DNA from: Geobacteraceae bacterium
GTDB taxonomy: Bacteria > Desulfobacterota > Desulfuromonadia > Geobacterales > Geobacteraceae
Length of the DNA stretch: 38,167 nucleotides
Direction of reading: 5' to 3'
Assembly (NCBI GenBank): GCA_023701365.1
Contig: JAMPXD010000010.1
Coordinates: 1 to 38,167, forward strand
The translations under genes were made by a program, and so were the position numbers. Each line of letters opens with the position of its first letter. The first letter of the stretch is position 1. Positions 19,209-30,900 of this stretch are shown piece by piece. Below the pieces are notes generated by a model. The model ran no database searches. It was not told the origin of the DNA and saw nothing but the letters and a program-made list of their open reading frames with translations.

Positions 19209-19515
19209 GGGCGTGTCTCCTCTCTTTTGCCGCCATCCCTTCCCGTTCTAGTTTTTAACATGCATCGGACGGTTGTCAAGGAGGGGGCCGCTTGTCATAT
19301 ATTTTGTCATGTCCTCCACGCGTCACGACCGCTAAGCCTGCCGAAGCAGTCTGATATTTGCGTGCTCTGCATGCCCTGTTGGAGCTCAGGATTGATTGTA
19401 AATGAACAGGCAGATGGTACATTTATGATAGCGGCGGAAAGGACGAGGAATTACCCGAATGTCCATTTGGTGCACGCAATCCACTCTTGAAGGGCTGAAT
19501 GAAAGGTCCCTGGCC
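19209..19515. other. Intergenic region between divergent small genes
   Basis: A 307-bp stretch between the minus-strand DUF1540 gene and the plus-strand lipoprotein gene. It should hold promoters for both; the only one I can point to is the minus-strand pair at 19252-19279. No convincing coding frame or RNA gene is seen. Confidence 0.5.
19252..19279 (-). promoter_or_regulatory. Promoter-like sequence for the DUF1540 gene
   Basis: On the minus strand, TTGACA (19279-19274), a 16-nt spacer and TAAAAA (19257-19252). The two hexamers are the same as those of the tRNA-Val promoter. Confidence 0.45.
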
Positions 19516-19974
19516 ATGACTGGGAAAATCATCGCCGGGGCGGTGATTCTGCTTCTCCTGGCCGCCTGCGCGACGCCGCGCAAGGAGCTGGACACAAACC
19601 CGCCATTCTCTTCCCATTACTACCGCTATTACGACCTGGAAATCCTCTGGAAATCTGCAAGGACGGATAACGTTATCAGCATCGAAGGGACGGTAAGAAA
19701 CCTCCGCTATTACTACCTGCGCGACCTGGAACTGACGGCAAGCCTCCTGGACGATAAGGGAGAGGTTGTGGCCAAGGAGACCTTCGCCTCCTTTCCCACC
19801 CTGCTCGACACTTCCGGGAGTGAAAGGTTCCGGCTGGAGTTGCGTCTCAAGCCGGGAGAAGCTCCAAGACGGATAAGGTTCTCATACACCTATCAGCTTG
19901 CCGACACCTACCAATTACCCGGATATCCGCGGGGCGACGTCCCCCGGTTCAATAGTTTCGAATCCAACCTGTGA
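19516..19974 (+). CDS. Putative lipoprotein with FxLYD-like domain
   Basis: A 152-residue protein with a lipoprotein signal: basic start MTGK, hydrophobic core and LAAC lipobox at C18. The mature part is a predicted beta-rich domain ([32 protein letters not shown]...) similar to FxLYD/immunoglobulin-like modules that describe bonds between an envelope lipoprotein and its partner; the role is unknown. The ATG at 19516 is preferred over the upstream in-frame ATG at 19459, which would bury the signal peptide. AAAGG lies upstream. It may be the only gene of its transcript; cspA follows after 160 nt with its own promoter-like sequence. Confidence 0.72.
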   Translation: MTGKIIAGAVILLLLAACATPRKELDTNPPFSSHYYRYYDLEILWKSARTDNVISIEGTVRNLRYYYLRDLELTASLLDDKGEVVAKETFASFPTLLDTSGSERFRLELRLKPGEAPRRIRFSYTYQLADTYQLPGYPRGDVPRFNSFESNL

Positions 19975-20050
19975 CCTTGCCACAACCCGTTCTCACACCG
20001 CGAGCTTCAGGGAACTCTTGTTCAACATGAAATTCCCGCAATTCTGTCCC

Positions 20051-20084
20051 TTGACATTGCAAGTACAATTGTTAGGTTTAATAT
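20051..20084 (+). promoter_or_regulatory. Candidate cold-shock gene promoter
   Basis: TTGACA (20051-20056) and an overlapping TTGCAA (20057-20062) stand before TAATAT (20079-20084). The second -35 gives a 16-nt spacer; the first is too far away. The exact pair is uncertain. Confidence 0.4.
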
Positions 20085-20134
20085 ATGACCACAGAAACTT
20101 CCGAAAAAATCAACGCTATGAGGAGAACGAAAGA

Positions 20135-20335
20135 ATGGCAAAAGGAAAGGTAAAATGGTTTAACGATGCCAAGGGGTTTGGTTTTATTGAGCAGGATAAC
20201 GGCGATGATGTTTTTTGTCATTTCTCCGCTATCACGGGTGAAGGCTTCAAATCCCTGCAAGAGGGGGATGAAGTAACATTCGATGTAGTCAAGGGACCGA
20301 AGGGTCTGCAGGCGGCCAACGTAAGAAAAGTTTGA
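20135..20335 (+). CDS. Cold-shock domain protein
   Basis: A 66-residue single-stranded nucleic acid binding OB-fold of the CspA family. The RNP1 motif KGFGFI and RNP2-like DVFCHF are present, with [17 protein letters not shown] at the start. Such proteins melt RNA structure, at low temperature or in stationary phase. AGGAG (20121-20125) supports the ATG at 20135. It ends with its own intrinsic terminator and lies inside the tRNA-Pro repeat-bounded segment. Confidence 0.95.
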   Translation: MAKGKVKWFNDAKGFGFIEQDNGDDVFCHFSAITGEGFKSLQEGDEVTFDVVKGPKGLQAANVRKV

Positions 20336-20358
20336 GCATAGGGATCTCCATTGTACAC

Positions 20359-20388
20359 AAAGGCCCCTGAGAAATCCGGGGCCTTTTT
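20359..20388 (+). terminator. Intrinsic terminator of the cold-shock gene
   Basis: AAAGGCCCC (20359-20367) pairs with GGGGCCTTT (20378-20386) across a 10-base loop, ending in five T residues. Confidence 0.85.
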
Positions 20389-20450
20389 CGTGCCGCGTGG
20401 CGTTATAAGGGACGGCAGGAATCTGCGGAAGGTGTGGCCAGTGGAGGGAT

Positions 20451-20483
20451 TGGTCGCTGGTTCGAATCCAGTCGCCCCGACCA
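20451..20483 (+). repeat. Candidate att repeat, copy 2 (tRNA-Pro 3' fragment)
   Basis: Exact copy of 18194-18226, without the 5' two-thirds of the tRNA. The bases on both sides differ from those at copy 1, so the identity stops at the tRNA's CCA end. It fits the distal attachment site of an integrated element. Confidence 0.7.
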
Positions 20484-20487
20484 CTTA

Positions 20488-20518
20488 AAAAAAGGGGTTA
20501 CGGTTTTTCCGCAACCCC
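20488..20518 (-). terminator. Terminator of the RelA/SpoT-type gene
   Basis: Read on the minus strand, GGGGTTGCGG (20518-20509) pairs with CCGTAACCCC (20503-20494) around AAAAA and is followed by a T run. It sits 22 bp after the stop codon of the minus-strand gene at 20540. Confidence 0.85.
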
Positions 20519-20539
20519 GGGGGTGTGCTCCGCGGTGTA

Positions 20540-21622
20540 TCAAGCAGAGTTCCCCCGTGATACTTTCTGCCAGCAGGCAAAGCGTTCTCTCGTCCCCTTG
20601 GATATAATCCGCCCGAAGGCTTCCTGATCGTAGAGGTACAGACAGTGTCTGATCGAGGTGTAGGGGCTGAAGGTTTTGTCAGGGTTTTCTGCCATGAAAT
20701 GGTCGCGATAATCTCTGATGATTTTCAAATTCTCGTTCAAGCATTTATGCAGAGCCGATTTTTGAAAACCACTGTCAAGTTTCAGAATGTCCTGAACGAA
20801 ATCGTCGACTTTGTAGTCCTCGAATTCGAAATCCCTGAAGAAATGGCCCGCCACACGCAGGAAATTAAAGGCGTTTACGGTTTTGGCGCTGGCCGCCGCT
20901 GTTGCTAGTCCCGCCGTCTCACGGGCGTCATCCAGGGGATCGCCGATTGGCGCCACCGTCGCCTGCTGCATCAGTTCCGTAGTAGCGTTGCGGATTTCCT
21001 GGAATTCCCGGTCGGCCAGCTCAAACAGGGCAGAGAGAACATTAATCCTGCGCTTGAGATCACCGGGGATCGATTTCTTGTATTTGATCTTATGGTCCAG
21101 TACACTCCAGGCATCCTGGATCAAGGACCTGATCTGCACTTCGAAGGGACGGTCCAGATACGGCAGGTACTTAGGCAGGGAAGCCATCTCATCGCTCAGG
21201 GTCAGGTCCATGTGCAAGCCCTTGTAGCCGAAGGAATCCTCGGTACTCTCCACGGCCGATGTCTTGTCGGTGACGTCGAGGATCCTGAAGTGTCGTTGCA
21301 ACACCTCAGACACCACGGAGATCTGGTCTTCATAGAGGCAGACGATCCGGATGCCGATCAGGTCGGAAATGAAATCCTTGATCTCGTAGGGTTGCTCATC
21401 TGCTTCCAGCCTGCTCTGGTATTTACGGTGAAATTTCCTGATGCACTCCTCTTGGTCCTTGATTCGACCTTCGATTTTCGTTACCTCTCCTACATCACAC
21501 CGCTTGATAAGTGAACTGATGGTGCGGATATAGGCGTTCTTGGCATCAGCAAAATGGTGCCGGTTGCTCTCGTAGAACTTTCTGAAGACGCTCTTTTCCT
21601 GCTCATAATCCAGTGAGGCCAT
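20540..21622 (-). CDS. RelA/SpoT-domain (p)ppGpp synthetase-like protein
   Basis: A 360-residue protein with one alarmone synthetase domain and no hydrolase, TGS or ACT domain. Synthetase motifs: RIKDQEECIRKFHRK (about 53-67), DLIGIRIVCLYED with D87 and R92, GYKGLHMDL (about 132-140) and EVQIRSLIQDAWSVLDHKIKYK with E161 and Q163. The C-terminal 150 residues are helical and I do not recognise them. It is larger than typical small alarmone synthetases (about 210-260 residues). AAGGAG supports the ATG at 21622. It is the second gene behind the DUF3553-like gene with a 24-nt gap and has a clear terminator. Making pppGpp, or acting as a toxic alarmone synthetase, are both open. Confidence 0.85.
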   Translation of the reverse strand: MASLDYEQEKSVFRKFYESNRHHFADAKNAYIRTISSLIKRCDVGEVTKIEGRIKDQEECIRKFHRKYQSRLEADEQPYEIKDFISDLIGIRIVCLYEDQISVVSEVLQRHFRILDVTDKTSAVESTEDSFGYKGLHMDLTLSDEMASLPKYLPYLDRPFEVQIRSLIQDAWSVLDHKIKYKKSIPGDLKRRINVLSALFELADREFQEIRNATTELMQQATVAPIGDPLDDARETAGLATAAASAKTVNAFNFLRVAGHFFRDFEFEDYKVDDFVQDILKLDSGFQKSALHKCLNENLKIIRDYRDHFMAENPDKTFSPYTSIRHCLYLYDQEAFGRIISKGTRERFACWQKVSRGNSA

Positions 21623-21646
21623 GGTTGGCTCCTTATCCGCCAGTAC

Positions 21647-21904
21647 TCAAACCGCCGGTTGCTTTATCTTTTTCTGCCGCTTGGGAGTTACCCGAGCCTT
21701 TACGACCGGGACGCTGTCTGGAATTGCCACGTAAGAAGCCCGATCTGCCGGCCGAAGGATATCGTAATGGGAGAAGGAAATCTTCCTGATGATGCCATCA
21801 CTGAACTGTATCGTTGCCCTTAGAGGAGTCACCTCCATCACCTTGCCGACTCCCCATTCATGCGCTACTGTGTGGCTAACTACGTTACCTCGTTTGATAA
21901 TCAT
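21647..21904 (-). CDS. Small DUF3553/CarD-Tudor-like protein
   Basis: An 85-residue protein: RGNVVSHTVAHEWGVGKVMEV followed by ATIQFSDGIIRKISFSHYDILRPA. This resembles small beta-barrel modules (DUF3553 or Tudor/CarD-like) that begin with a glycine-turn sequence and recur in nucleic-acid-associated proteins. The tail is basic (TPKRQKKIKQP), consistent with nucleic acid or ribosome contact. GAGGAG precedes the ATG at 21904. It is transcribed before the alarmone synthetase gene and probably with it. Family assignment is tentative. Confidence 0.6.
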   Translation of the reverse strand: MIIKRGNVVSHTVAHEWGVGKVMEVTPLRATIQFSDGIIRKISFSHYDILRPADRASYVAIPDSVPVVKARVTPKRQKKIKQPAV

Positions 21905-21983
21905 GTTCTCTCCTCATGTATTGGATTTACAACTTGTCAGGCAGAAGACTGTCAGGAACACCCATTCCTTCAGCCTTCCACCT

Positions 21984-24900
21984 TCAGCCTGCCTCATTTC
22001 CCATCCGGACGACAACCTGGTGCTTCACCAGGCCCCGCTCCAACGGGATCATGCCACCGGTCACGCGCTGCCCATCCATCTCAACCCAGGCGACACCGCG
22101 CTCGCAGCCGTGGGGATTCTCCACCTGGATCGCGTAGATCGCTTCACCGTGCCGATAGCGGAGGCTGAAGCCATCCCATGCCGCGGGGATGACGGGATTC
22201 ACCCGCAGCTGCCCGCCGTGCACCTGCAAGCCCAGGACCTCTTCAATCCAGGCCCGATACATCCATGCCGCCGAGCCGGTATACCAGGACCAGCCACCCT
22301 GTCCCACCCGACCGGGTAAACGGTAGACGTCGGCCGCAACCACATAGGGTTCAACCCCGTAGTGCCAGACCGCTGCCGCATCGCGGGCGTGCTCGATCGG
22401 ATTGAGCATGCGCAGGAGCTGCACAGCCCGCTCCCCATCCCCTTTGCGGGCCATGGCCATGGCCATCCAGAGGGCGGCGTGGGTGTACTGACCGCCGTTC
22501 TCCCGCACCCCGGGGGGATACCCCTTGATGTAGCCGGGGGAGGGGTCCGATTTGTCGAAGGGGGGCTCGAAGAGGAGCACCAGACCTTCATCCTTGTGGA
22601 CGAGATGGCGCCAGGCCGACTCCAGGGCCTGAGCCGCGCGCTCAGGATCGGCTGCACCGGAGAGCCATGCCCAAGACTGGGGGAGGGAATCGATCCTCGC
22701 CTCCCTGTTTGCCGCGGACCCGAGCGGGGTGCCATCGTCGAAGGTCCCCCGCAGATACCACTCACCATCCCAGCCGGCCTGCTCGACCCGCTGGATCAGG
22801 GCATACCGCTCATCTTGATAGGTTTGGCTCAGCTCCGGCTGGTCGAGGAGGCTTGCCAGTTCGGCCATCCCGCGCAGAGAATCACAGAGGAACCAGGCGA
22901 GCCAGACGCTCTCCCCTTTCCCCCCGGCGCCCACCAGGTTCATCCCGTCATTCCAATCCCCTGTCCCCATCAGGGGCAAGCCATGGGGCCCGATCGTCAG
23001 GCCGCGGCTGACTGCGGCCCGGCAGTGTTCAAAGAGCGTGGCGCGTTCAAAGGTTACCTCCGGCGTGGCGAATACCTCGTGCTGATCGTCCGCCAGCGGG
23101 GGGGCGTTGAGGAAGGGGACCTCGGCCCGGAGAATGTCGGCATCGCCGGTGGTCCGGACGTAGTGGGCCACCACGTACGGGAGCCAGAGGAGGTCGTCGG
23201 AGATACGGGAGCGGATCCCGGCGCCCTCAGGTTCATGCCACCAATGCTGGACATCCCCCTCCTTGAATTGCCGGCTGGCGGCCAGCAGGATCTGGTTACG
23301 CGCCAGCTCCGGTTTGGCGTAGAGAAACGCCATGACGTCCTGCAGCTGATCGCGAAAGCCGAAGGCGCCGCCCGACTGGTAAAAAGCGGAGCGTCCCCAG
23401 ATGCGGCAGCTTAACGACTGGTACTGGAGCCAGCGGTTGATCAGGAGGTCGGCGGCCAGTTCTGGGGTGCGTACTTCAATCGTCCCCAAGAGCGCATCCC
23501 ACCAGGCCCTGGTCTGATCGAACGCGTCCTCCAGGGCCTGATCCTCCCGGAAGCGGAGCACCAGCTCCCGGGCCTGCGCCACCGACCCGGCCTGGCCCAG
23601 CATGCAGCTGATCTCCCGTCGCTCGCCGGGAGCCATTTCCAGGGTCACCCGGAGTGCCGCGCACGGGTCGAGCCCCGCCCCGGTCCGTTGTGACAGCCGG
23701 GTCAGCTCCATGGCCGCCGGGTTGGCCAGCGAGCGGTTGCGGCCGATGAAGGCGGTGCGGTCGCCGCCGTATGAGTCGGCCCGGGGAGTGATGGCCACGA
23801 AGGCGACCCGCTCCCCGTACTCGGGGTGGTAGCGGTTCCGCGCCAGCAGGGCCTCGGCTTCGTCGTCCCAGTTGGTCATGACGTGCATCTGGGAGGTTTC
23901 GCGGTTCTCGCCGAGGGTCAACTCCACATAATAGGTTATCGAGAGCCGGCGTCTTCTGGGGGAGGCATTGGTGAGCCGCAGCCGCTGCAGCTTGATCGGC
24001 TCTCCCCCCTTCTCATTCACGGGGACGAAGACGGTCAGCTCCTGCTCGATGCCGTTGCTGTTATGCTCGAAGACCGTGTAGCCCGCCCCGTGCCGGGCCC
24101 GATAGGCGCTCTCCTCGCGGATCGGCGCCGCGGTCGGCGACCAGAAGACGCCGCTTTCCTCGTCGCGGATGTAGAGCGCCTCGGTCGCCGGGTCCAGCAC
24201 CGGGTCGTTCGACCAGCCGGTCAGGCGGTTGCGCTGGCTGTTGCCATACCAGGTGAAGCCGGACCCGGTTTCGCTGACCAGGGTGCCGAAGGTCGGATTG
24301 GCGATGACGTTCACCCAGGGTGCGGGGGTGTTGGTGTCGGGGCCGAGATAGATCGCGTATTCACGCCCGTCCGGGGTAAAGCCACCGAGGCTGTTGAAGT
24401 AGTTCAGCTCCATGAAGGGGAGCGGGGCCGAGGGCTCCCGGGGAGCACGTTTCCGGGGAAGCCGCTCCAGCATTTCGGTAGCCTCCACCGGCACCCCCAG
24501 TTGCTGGGGCAGCGTGCCGCGTGCCGCCACCAGCACGATGCTGGCCGCGGCCTTGAGAAGCCTTAGATCCTCTTCCGGGATCTGCGCCGCGCTCCGCAGG
24601 AAGATCCCGCCCGGCCGATCAGCCGCTGCGGAGAGGGTATGGGCCTGGATCAGCTGTTCCAGTCGTTCCTGGAGCGGCCGCTCATAGCCCCCCGCCTCCT
24701 CGTTGAGGATCACCAGGTCGGTCGCCAACCCGTGCGAACCCCAATAGGTGTGGGCCTGGAGCATCTGGCGGACCAGGCTGATCTCCCGCGCCTCACCGAT
24801 GGTAACCAGGGCCATCGGCAGGTCGCCCGAAATGGCGTAGGGCCATAACCCTGCCTGGCCCTTGCGGTTCTCTTCCAGGCGTTCGCCGGGTGGCCGCAAG

Positions 24901-27900
24901 AGGTGATTGGGAAACAGCAGATGACTCGCCAGTTGCTGGAAGCGGCGCGCTTCGTCAGGCTGGATGTGCAGCATCTGCAACTCCTGCTGGGCCGAGCCCC
25001 AGGCGAAATCCATGGCCCGTTCGGCCGCATGGGGGTCGCTGTACTTATCCATCAGCAGCAGGACCTGCTCGCGGGTCGCCCCGGCGGCAAGCACCAGGGA
25101 AACCCGGGCGCGCTGGCCCGGCTCCAGGACAAGACTCCGCCGCAGGCTTAAGCTCGGATCCAGGACAAACCCCTGGCTGTTGCCGAGCTCTTGCACGGCC
25201 CCCATGGGATTGGCGAGGGTCCGGCCACGGCCGATGAAGCGGCCCCGGTCGGTTTCAAACTGGAAATCAGTTTGAACTGATCGGTCGGATATGTCTGATC
25301 GGTCCGGTATGTCGGATTTTGAATCATGTAGCGTCAGGCAATGAGCCACATACAGCGGTGGGTCATTTTCACCCCGCGGTCTCCGGAAGGCGAGGAGCGC
25401 CTGTTGCTGCGGGACCGCCTCGGTCTGGATGAACAGCTTGTTGAAGGCCGGGTGCTGGCGGTCCGCGTTGTGGGGCGCCATGGAGAGCTCAACGTAGCTG
25501 GTCAGGTTGAGGCGGCGGTCGCGGCTGGAGCGATTGACCAGGGTAATCCGGCGCACCTCCACGTCGTCTTCCGGCGAGACGATGATCTCTGTTTCGGTGT
25601 GAATTCCGTTATCGCTGCGCCGGAACACGGCCCGGTCAAGGGCGAAGTCAACGGAATACCCTTCAGGCTTGCCGCCGACCGGGTGCCAGGTGCTGGACCA
25701 GACACGATCCGGATCGGCCTCGTGGATGTAGCAGAAGGTCCCTTGCCCATCACGGGTCTGATCCGACCGCCAGCGGGTTAGTTCCCGGTCGCCCCACTGA
25801 CTGTAGCCGCCGCCGCTGTTGGTGACCATCAGGCCGTAGCGGCCGTTGCTGAGCAGGAGGCTCTTGGGAGTGGCGGTATGGGGCGTGGTAATGGTGCTTC
25901 CTGCCGGGGCGACCAGGTCTGCAGCCAGGAGCTGCGGCTCACTCTGCCGCGTCGAGATCAGGTGCAGCGGCGGCAGGGTCGGGATGCGCTCCTGAAGCAG
26001 GGCCTCAAAGGCGCGCACCCGCGGGTCGCTGTGAAAGCGGCGCGGGAACGGGTTGCCATGGAGGAAGTTGGTCAGCGCCAGGAACGCCATCCCCTGATGA
26101 TGGGCCATATACGCCTCGATGATCACCCCGCGCTTGAGAGGCTGGCTCCCGGCGTCACGCTGCGGTTGCCGGCTGAAATCCATCGCCTCGTAATAGCCGT
26201 AATCACCGAGCAACCCCAAGCCGGCCAGTCGTTGCAGATTCTGCACGGTCTCGCCCGGCGCCACGTTCAGTGCCAGCAGGGTGGCATAGGGAGCGACGAC
26301 CAGTTTTTCCTCCAGACCGCGCTTCAATCCGAGGGCCGGAACGCCGAAGGCCTTGTACTGGTAGTTCTTGTTGAGGTCGAGATCGGCAAAGGCGGACTCG
26401 GAAATGCCCCAAGGCACATTAAGCGAGCGGCCGTAGGCGATCTGGATCGCAACCGCTTCCCTCGCTGCCTTGTCCAGGAGCGAATTGCCGTAGGAGCGCT
26501 GGAACAGGAGCGGCATCAGGTATTCGAACATGGTCCCGGTCCAGCTGAGCAGCACCCGCTGCCGGCCGATTGCTCCGTAGGGGCGGCTCATGGAGAACCA
26601 ATGCTCCAGGGGGACGTCGCCCCGGGCAATGGCAACGAAACTGCCGAGCCGCGCCTCACTGGCCAGCAGGTCATAACTGGAGGCGTCCAGACGATCCAGA
26701 GAGACGTTGTAGCCGATGGCGAACAGCTTTCGCTTGGGGTCATAGAGAAATTGCATATTCATCCCGGCCGACAGCTCGCGGACGTCGATGATCAACCGCT
26801 CAGCCATTGCCAGGGTTTCGCCGGCCAGCCATTGCGATGAGGCGAATGCTGCGATAACGCGGTCGAGCCATGGTGCCAGAGATGCGTCGCTACGAAAATC
26901 TCCCTCTCCTTCCCCATCCCCCTCCTGACCTCCCCCTTGAAGGGGGAGGGACCCGACCAGCGGAATATTGGCGCTGATCCTATCCCGAATTGCTGTAAGA
27001 ATTTCGATCGAATCGACCCGGCCATGGGCGAGATCGAAGAGCGAAGGCGCCCGGGACAGGTCCCGGCGGATGGCGAGCAGGGCCTCTGGCCCCAGCTGGG
27101 CAAGCTCCGGTTCGGTCTTCTCCGCAAGGATTTCGATCCAGGTGAGATAGCGGTCCGAGATCGTTGTCCAGGCGGCCACCTGCTCCTCCATCTCACCGGC
27201 CCATGAGGCCGCTCCTCCCGGGACAAGAGGGACCCTGAAGTTACCCGCCATTCTCCGCAGCAGGCGCAGTCCATCAACGATGCGGGGGGGTGGAGATTCC
27301 CACTCGGCCAACAGGCCGCCCAGGATGCGGAGATCGAAGCCGGAGCGGCGTTCAAGGCCCACGGACTGTTTCAGGATTGCGCCGGTGTCGTAAAATCCGG
27401 CAAAGGCCTTGTCATCCAGGAGGGGGGCGTGCACCAGCTCGTCAAGCCCCTGTTCCATGGCCACCAGGGCGCCGAGCAGGTTGCCGCTGTCGACGCCGGA
27501 GACGTAGCGAGGCTCCAGGGGGACCAGGGTCTGGATATCGTACCAGTTCAGGAGATGCCCTTGATGGCGTTCCAGACGGCCTATGGTTGCCATGGTGCTG
27601 GTCAGCCTTTCGACGACCTGGTTGATGGTCAGGTAGCCGCAGTCATGGGCACCCAGCGCGCTGGTCATCCAGAGGCCGATGTTGGTCGGACTGGTACGCA
27701 TGGCCAGGCGGTCCAGATGGGAGACCTGGTAGTTGTCGGGGGGCAGCCACGACGTGTCATCACTGACAAATGCCGAAAAATAGCGCCAGGTCCGCCGGGC
27801 GACCTCCCTGAGGAAGCGGCGGTCCGTTTCCGGCAGCGGGTGTGCCCTCTGTTGCTCGGCAGGACGCAGGTTCAGGAGCCAGCCGAGCAGCGGCGAGAGA

Positions 27901-30900
27901 AACCACAGCCCGAGCCAGGGGAGGGCCAGCGGCAGGCTCTCCGGCATGACGCGAAAGGTCGCCCAGCCCGCAATGACACTGAAGAGGCTCCCCAGCGCCA
28001 GGCTTGCAACGAAGAGCGGTTGCCGGCGGGAGGCGCTCCAATGGGTAGCCTGGGCCGTCCACTCCAGAAGATCGCGCCCGGATATCAAGCGGCGGTACCA
28101 GACCCGGGCAATGGCATCCAGGGTCACCGCCGCCTGGTGCGGCAGCAACGCGGCGTCGGCGGTCGCCCGCAGCAGGTCGTGCAGTACCTTCGACAGGTCG
28201 AAGTACTTCAACCCCTTGCGGGTGGTGGCCATGGTGAAGGGCTGCGCCAGAGGGTGGAAGAGGAGCTGCATGCCGACCACCAGCGTGGCGATCCCGCCGA
28301 TCCCCGGGGAAATGAGCCAGGAGGCGATCAATAGGCAAAGGCTCGCGGCGGGCAACAGGCTGCGGCGCAGGTTGTCGAGGATCTTCCAGCGGTTCAAGAG
28401 GGAAAGCGGGTTCGGTCCCCGGCCGCCGGAAGCCAGCGGAACACGCGGGAAAATCCACCCGGCGATCTGCCAGTCGCCGCGAATCCAGCGATGGGCCCGG
28501 CTGCTGAAGCTCTGGTATCCTTGCGGAAACTCATCAAAGAGCTCGATATCGCTCGCCAGTCCCACCCGGACGTGGGCGCCTTCGATCAGGTCGTGGCTCA
28601 AGACCCACTCTTCGGGGAATTTCCCCGACAGCACGCGGCTGAAGGCGGCTACGTCGTAGATCCCCTTGCCATGGTACGATCCTTCGCCGCTCAAGTCCTG
28701 ATAGACATCGGAAACCGCCTGGGTGTAGGGGTCGATGCCGACCGCATCGGCGAAGAGCCGGCTGAAGGTCGAGACGCTCGTGCTCGGCAGGGTCGGGCTC
28801 ACCCGCGGCTGGATGATGGTGTAGCCGGCCATGATGCGACCCGACGGATCGAAGCGGGGCCGGTTGAGGGGGTGCGCCAGGGTTTCCACCATCCTGCGGG
28901 CCGCAGCGTGCGGCAACTGGGTGTCACTGTCCAGGGTGATGACGAAGCGCACGTCCGCCAACTGATCCTGGTCGCCCACGTAGACCATGGCTGCGGCGGT
29001 CTCCGGGCGCGTGCCGTCGATCAGGCGGTTCAGTTCCTCCAGCTTGCCCCGTTTGCGCTCCCAGCCGATGAATTTCTGCTCGGATTCGCTCCAGGTGCGC
29101 TCCCGATGGAACATGAAAAAACGCGCGCCGCCATGACGCTGGTTCAGCTCCGCCAGGGATGCTGTCGCGGTCTGGAGGAGTTTGCTGTCGTCTTCGCGCG
29201 TGAGCGTGGCTGCATCAGTGTAGTCCGTGAACAGGCTGAACAGCAGATTTGCTTCCTTGTTGGCCAGGTAGCGGATCTCCAGCTTCTCCACCTCGGCTAG
29301 TACCGTCGCCGTGTTCACCAGCATCATCGGCACGACCACCAGGGTGCGGAATGCATCGGGAATCCCCGCGTCCTCGAAATCCATCTTGGGCAAGGGGCGT
29401 GGCGGCAGGAGTCGCGTGACCAGGTAGTTGACCAGCTCTATCGCCAACTGGCTTACCGGAATCAGCAGGAGCAGCAGAAGTCCAAGACAGACTATAGGTG
29501 ATGATCCGACTGATCGGTCCGATCCGACCGATCCGACCGAGAATAAGATCAAAGCAGAGAAGCCGCCGATGCCGAGGGCGTAGACGGCGGCGTGGTGCCG
29601 ATAAACCCATTCCAGGGCACGGTAACGCAGCGCTTCGCGGCATTCCAGCAGCCGCGTCAGCTCAGCCCGTCCCTCCCCGACCAGCCAGGCGCCGACGTGG
29701 CTGCGCCGCTCATCGGCTGTTGCTTCACGCCCTGCCTGCGTCGCCAGCTTGACAACGCGCTCCGCGACCTGTTCCTCGGTACGGGCGGAGCGGCGGGCGA
29801 GATCCTCGATCGCCCGACGGCAGCGGTCACGGGTTGCGAAATCCATCACGGGGTAGACCCCGGACGGATCGCGGCGCAGCAGCAGCTCCACCTTGCTTAG
29901 CTTCTCGAAGATCTCCCGCCAGTCCAGCAGGGCCAGCTGACGCAGGCTGGTGAAGGCATTGCCGCAGGCCAACTGCTCGCTGGTCTGCCGGTTCTGCTCA
30001 CGCTGGTTGAGGTCGTGCAGGGGGTTCTTGAGCGTGCGCTCAAGCCAGCTCTGGACCGGCGCCAATGCGGCCGCCTCGTCGTAGAGCAGGCCGACCAGCT
30101 GCGCGCCGAAATAGGTAGTGGGGCACGGCTCCGCTTTCGCAAGTTCCGCGAGGATTGCGAAGAGTTGGTTGGCGTCGCGGCGATTGGCGGCGATCAGCCG
30201 GTTCGCCCAGAAGTCGGCCAACTGACGTTCGCGCAGGTCCGCCAGGGCCGTGACGGCCAGACTCTGGATGCTTTCGATCAGTGCGATGCGCAGCATCTGG
30301 GGAATGGCCCAGAGCTCGCCGATCGTCAGCGTGCGCACGGACTGGTGGGCCTCGATGAATGCCAGGATATTCTCCCGGTCCAGGCGCAGTTCGTTATGGG
30401 AAACGAGATTCTTGGCCAGACCGTAGATGCACGGCAGCCCCCGGAGGGGATCGGCGGCCAGTGTGGGGAGCTGCCGGTAAAAACGCCGGGGAAGGTTCAG
30501 CAGGACATCGCGGGCGTTCCCCTCAAGGATGTACTCGTTATCAAGGATCCAATCGGCGGCCGGCGTGGCCTTCTGCTCCAGACGGCTCGCCGCGGCAAGG
30601 TCTGCGCAGACCTGACGGACCCATAGACGGGACTGCTTGAGACGCTTGAGCAGTTCGGCAGTGCGCTGCGGCCCCGGGTCCACCTGCTGCTCGCCGGCAT
30701 GGCGCCGGGCATGCTCAAGGACCTGTGCCGGGGAGAGCTTTGCCGCGATGCCCCGCGCCTCCAGCCGCCGCTCGCACCTGGGATGGATGACGAACAGCGC
30801 CGGAGGGATATCGCTGCTTTCCCGCAGCATGGCCAGCGGACGCTGCAAGGTCTCGACCGGTGCCTGGAGGATCAGCACGGATTCACCGGAGACGAGCCAG

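Noticed and set aside
20218-20484. Minus-strand frame beginning [16 protein letters not shown]
   Set aside because: This is the known translation artefact of a tRNA 3' fragment, antisense to the cold-shock gene.
22362-23414. Long plus-strand frames across the glucan synthase (also 24-31 kb)
   Set aside because: Antisense shadows of a GC-rich gene; no family motif or ribosome site.
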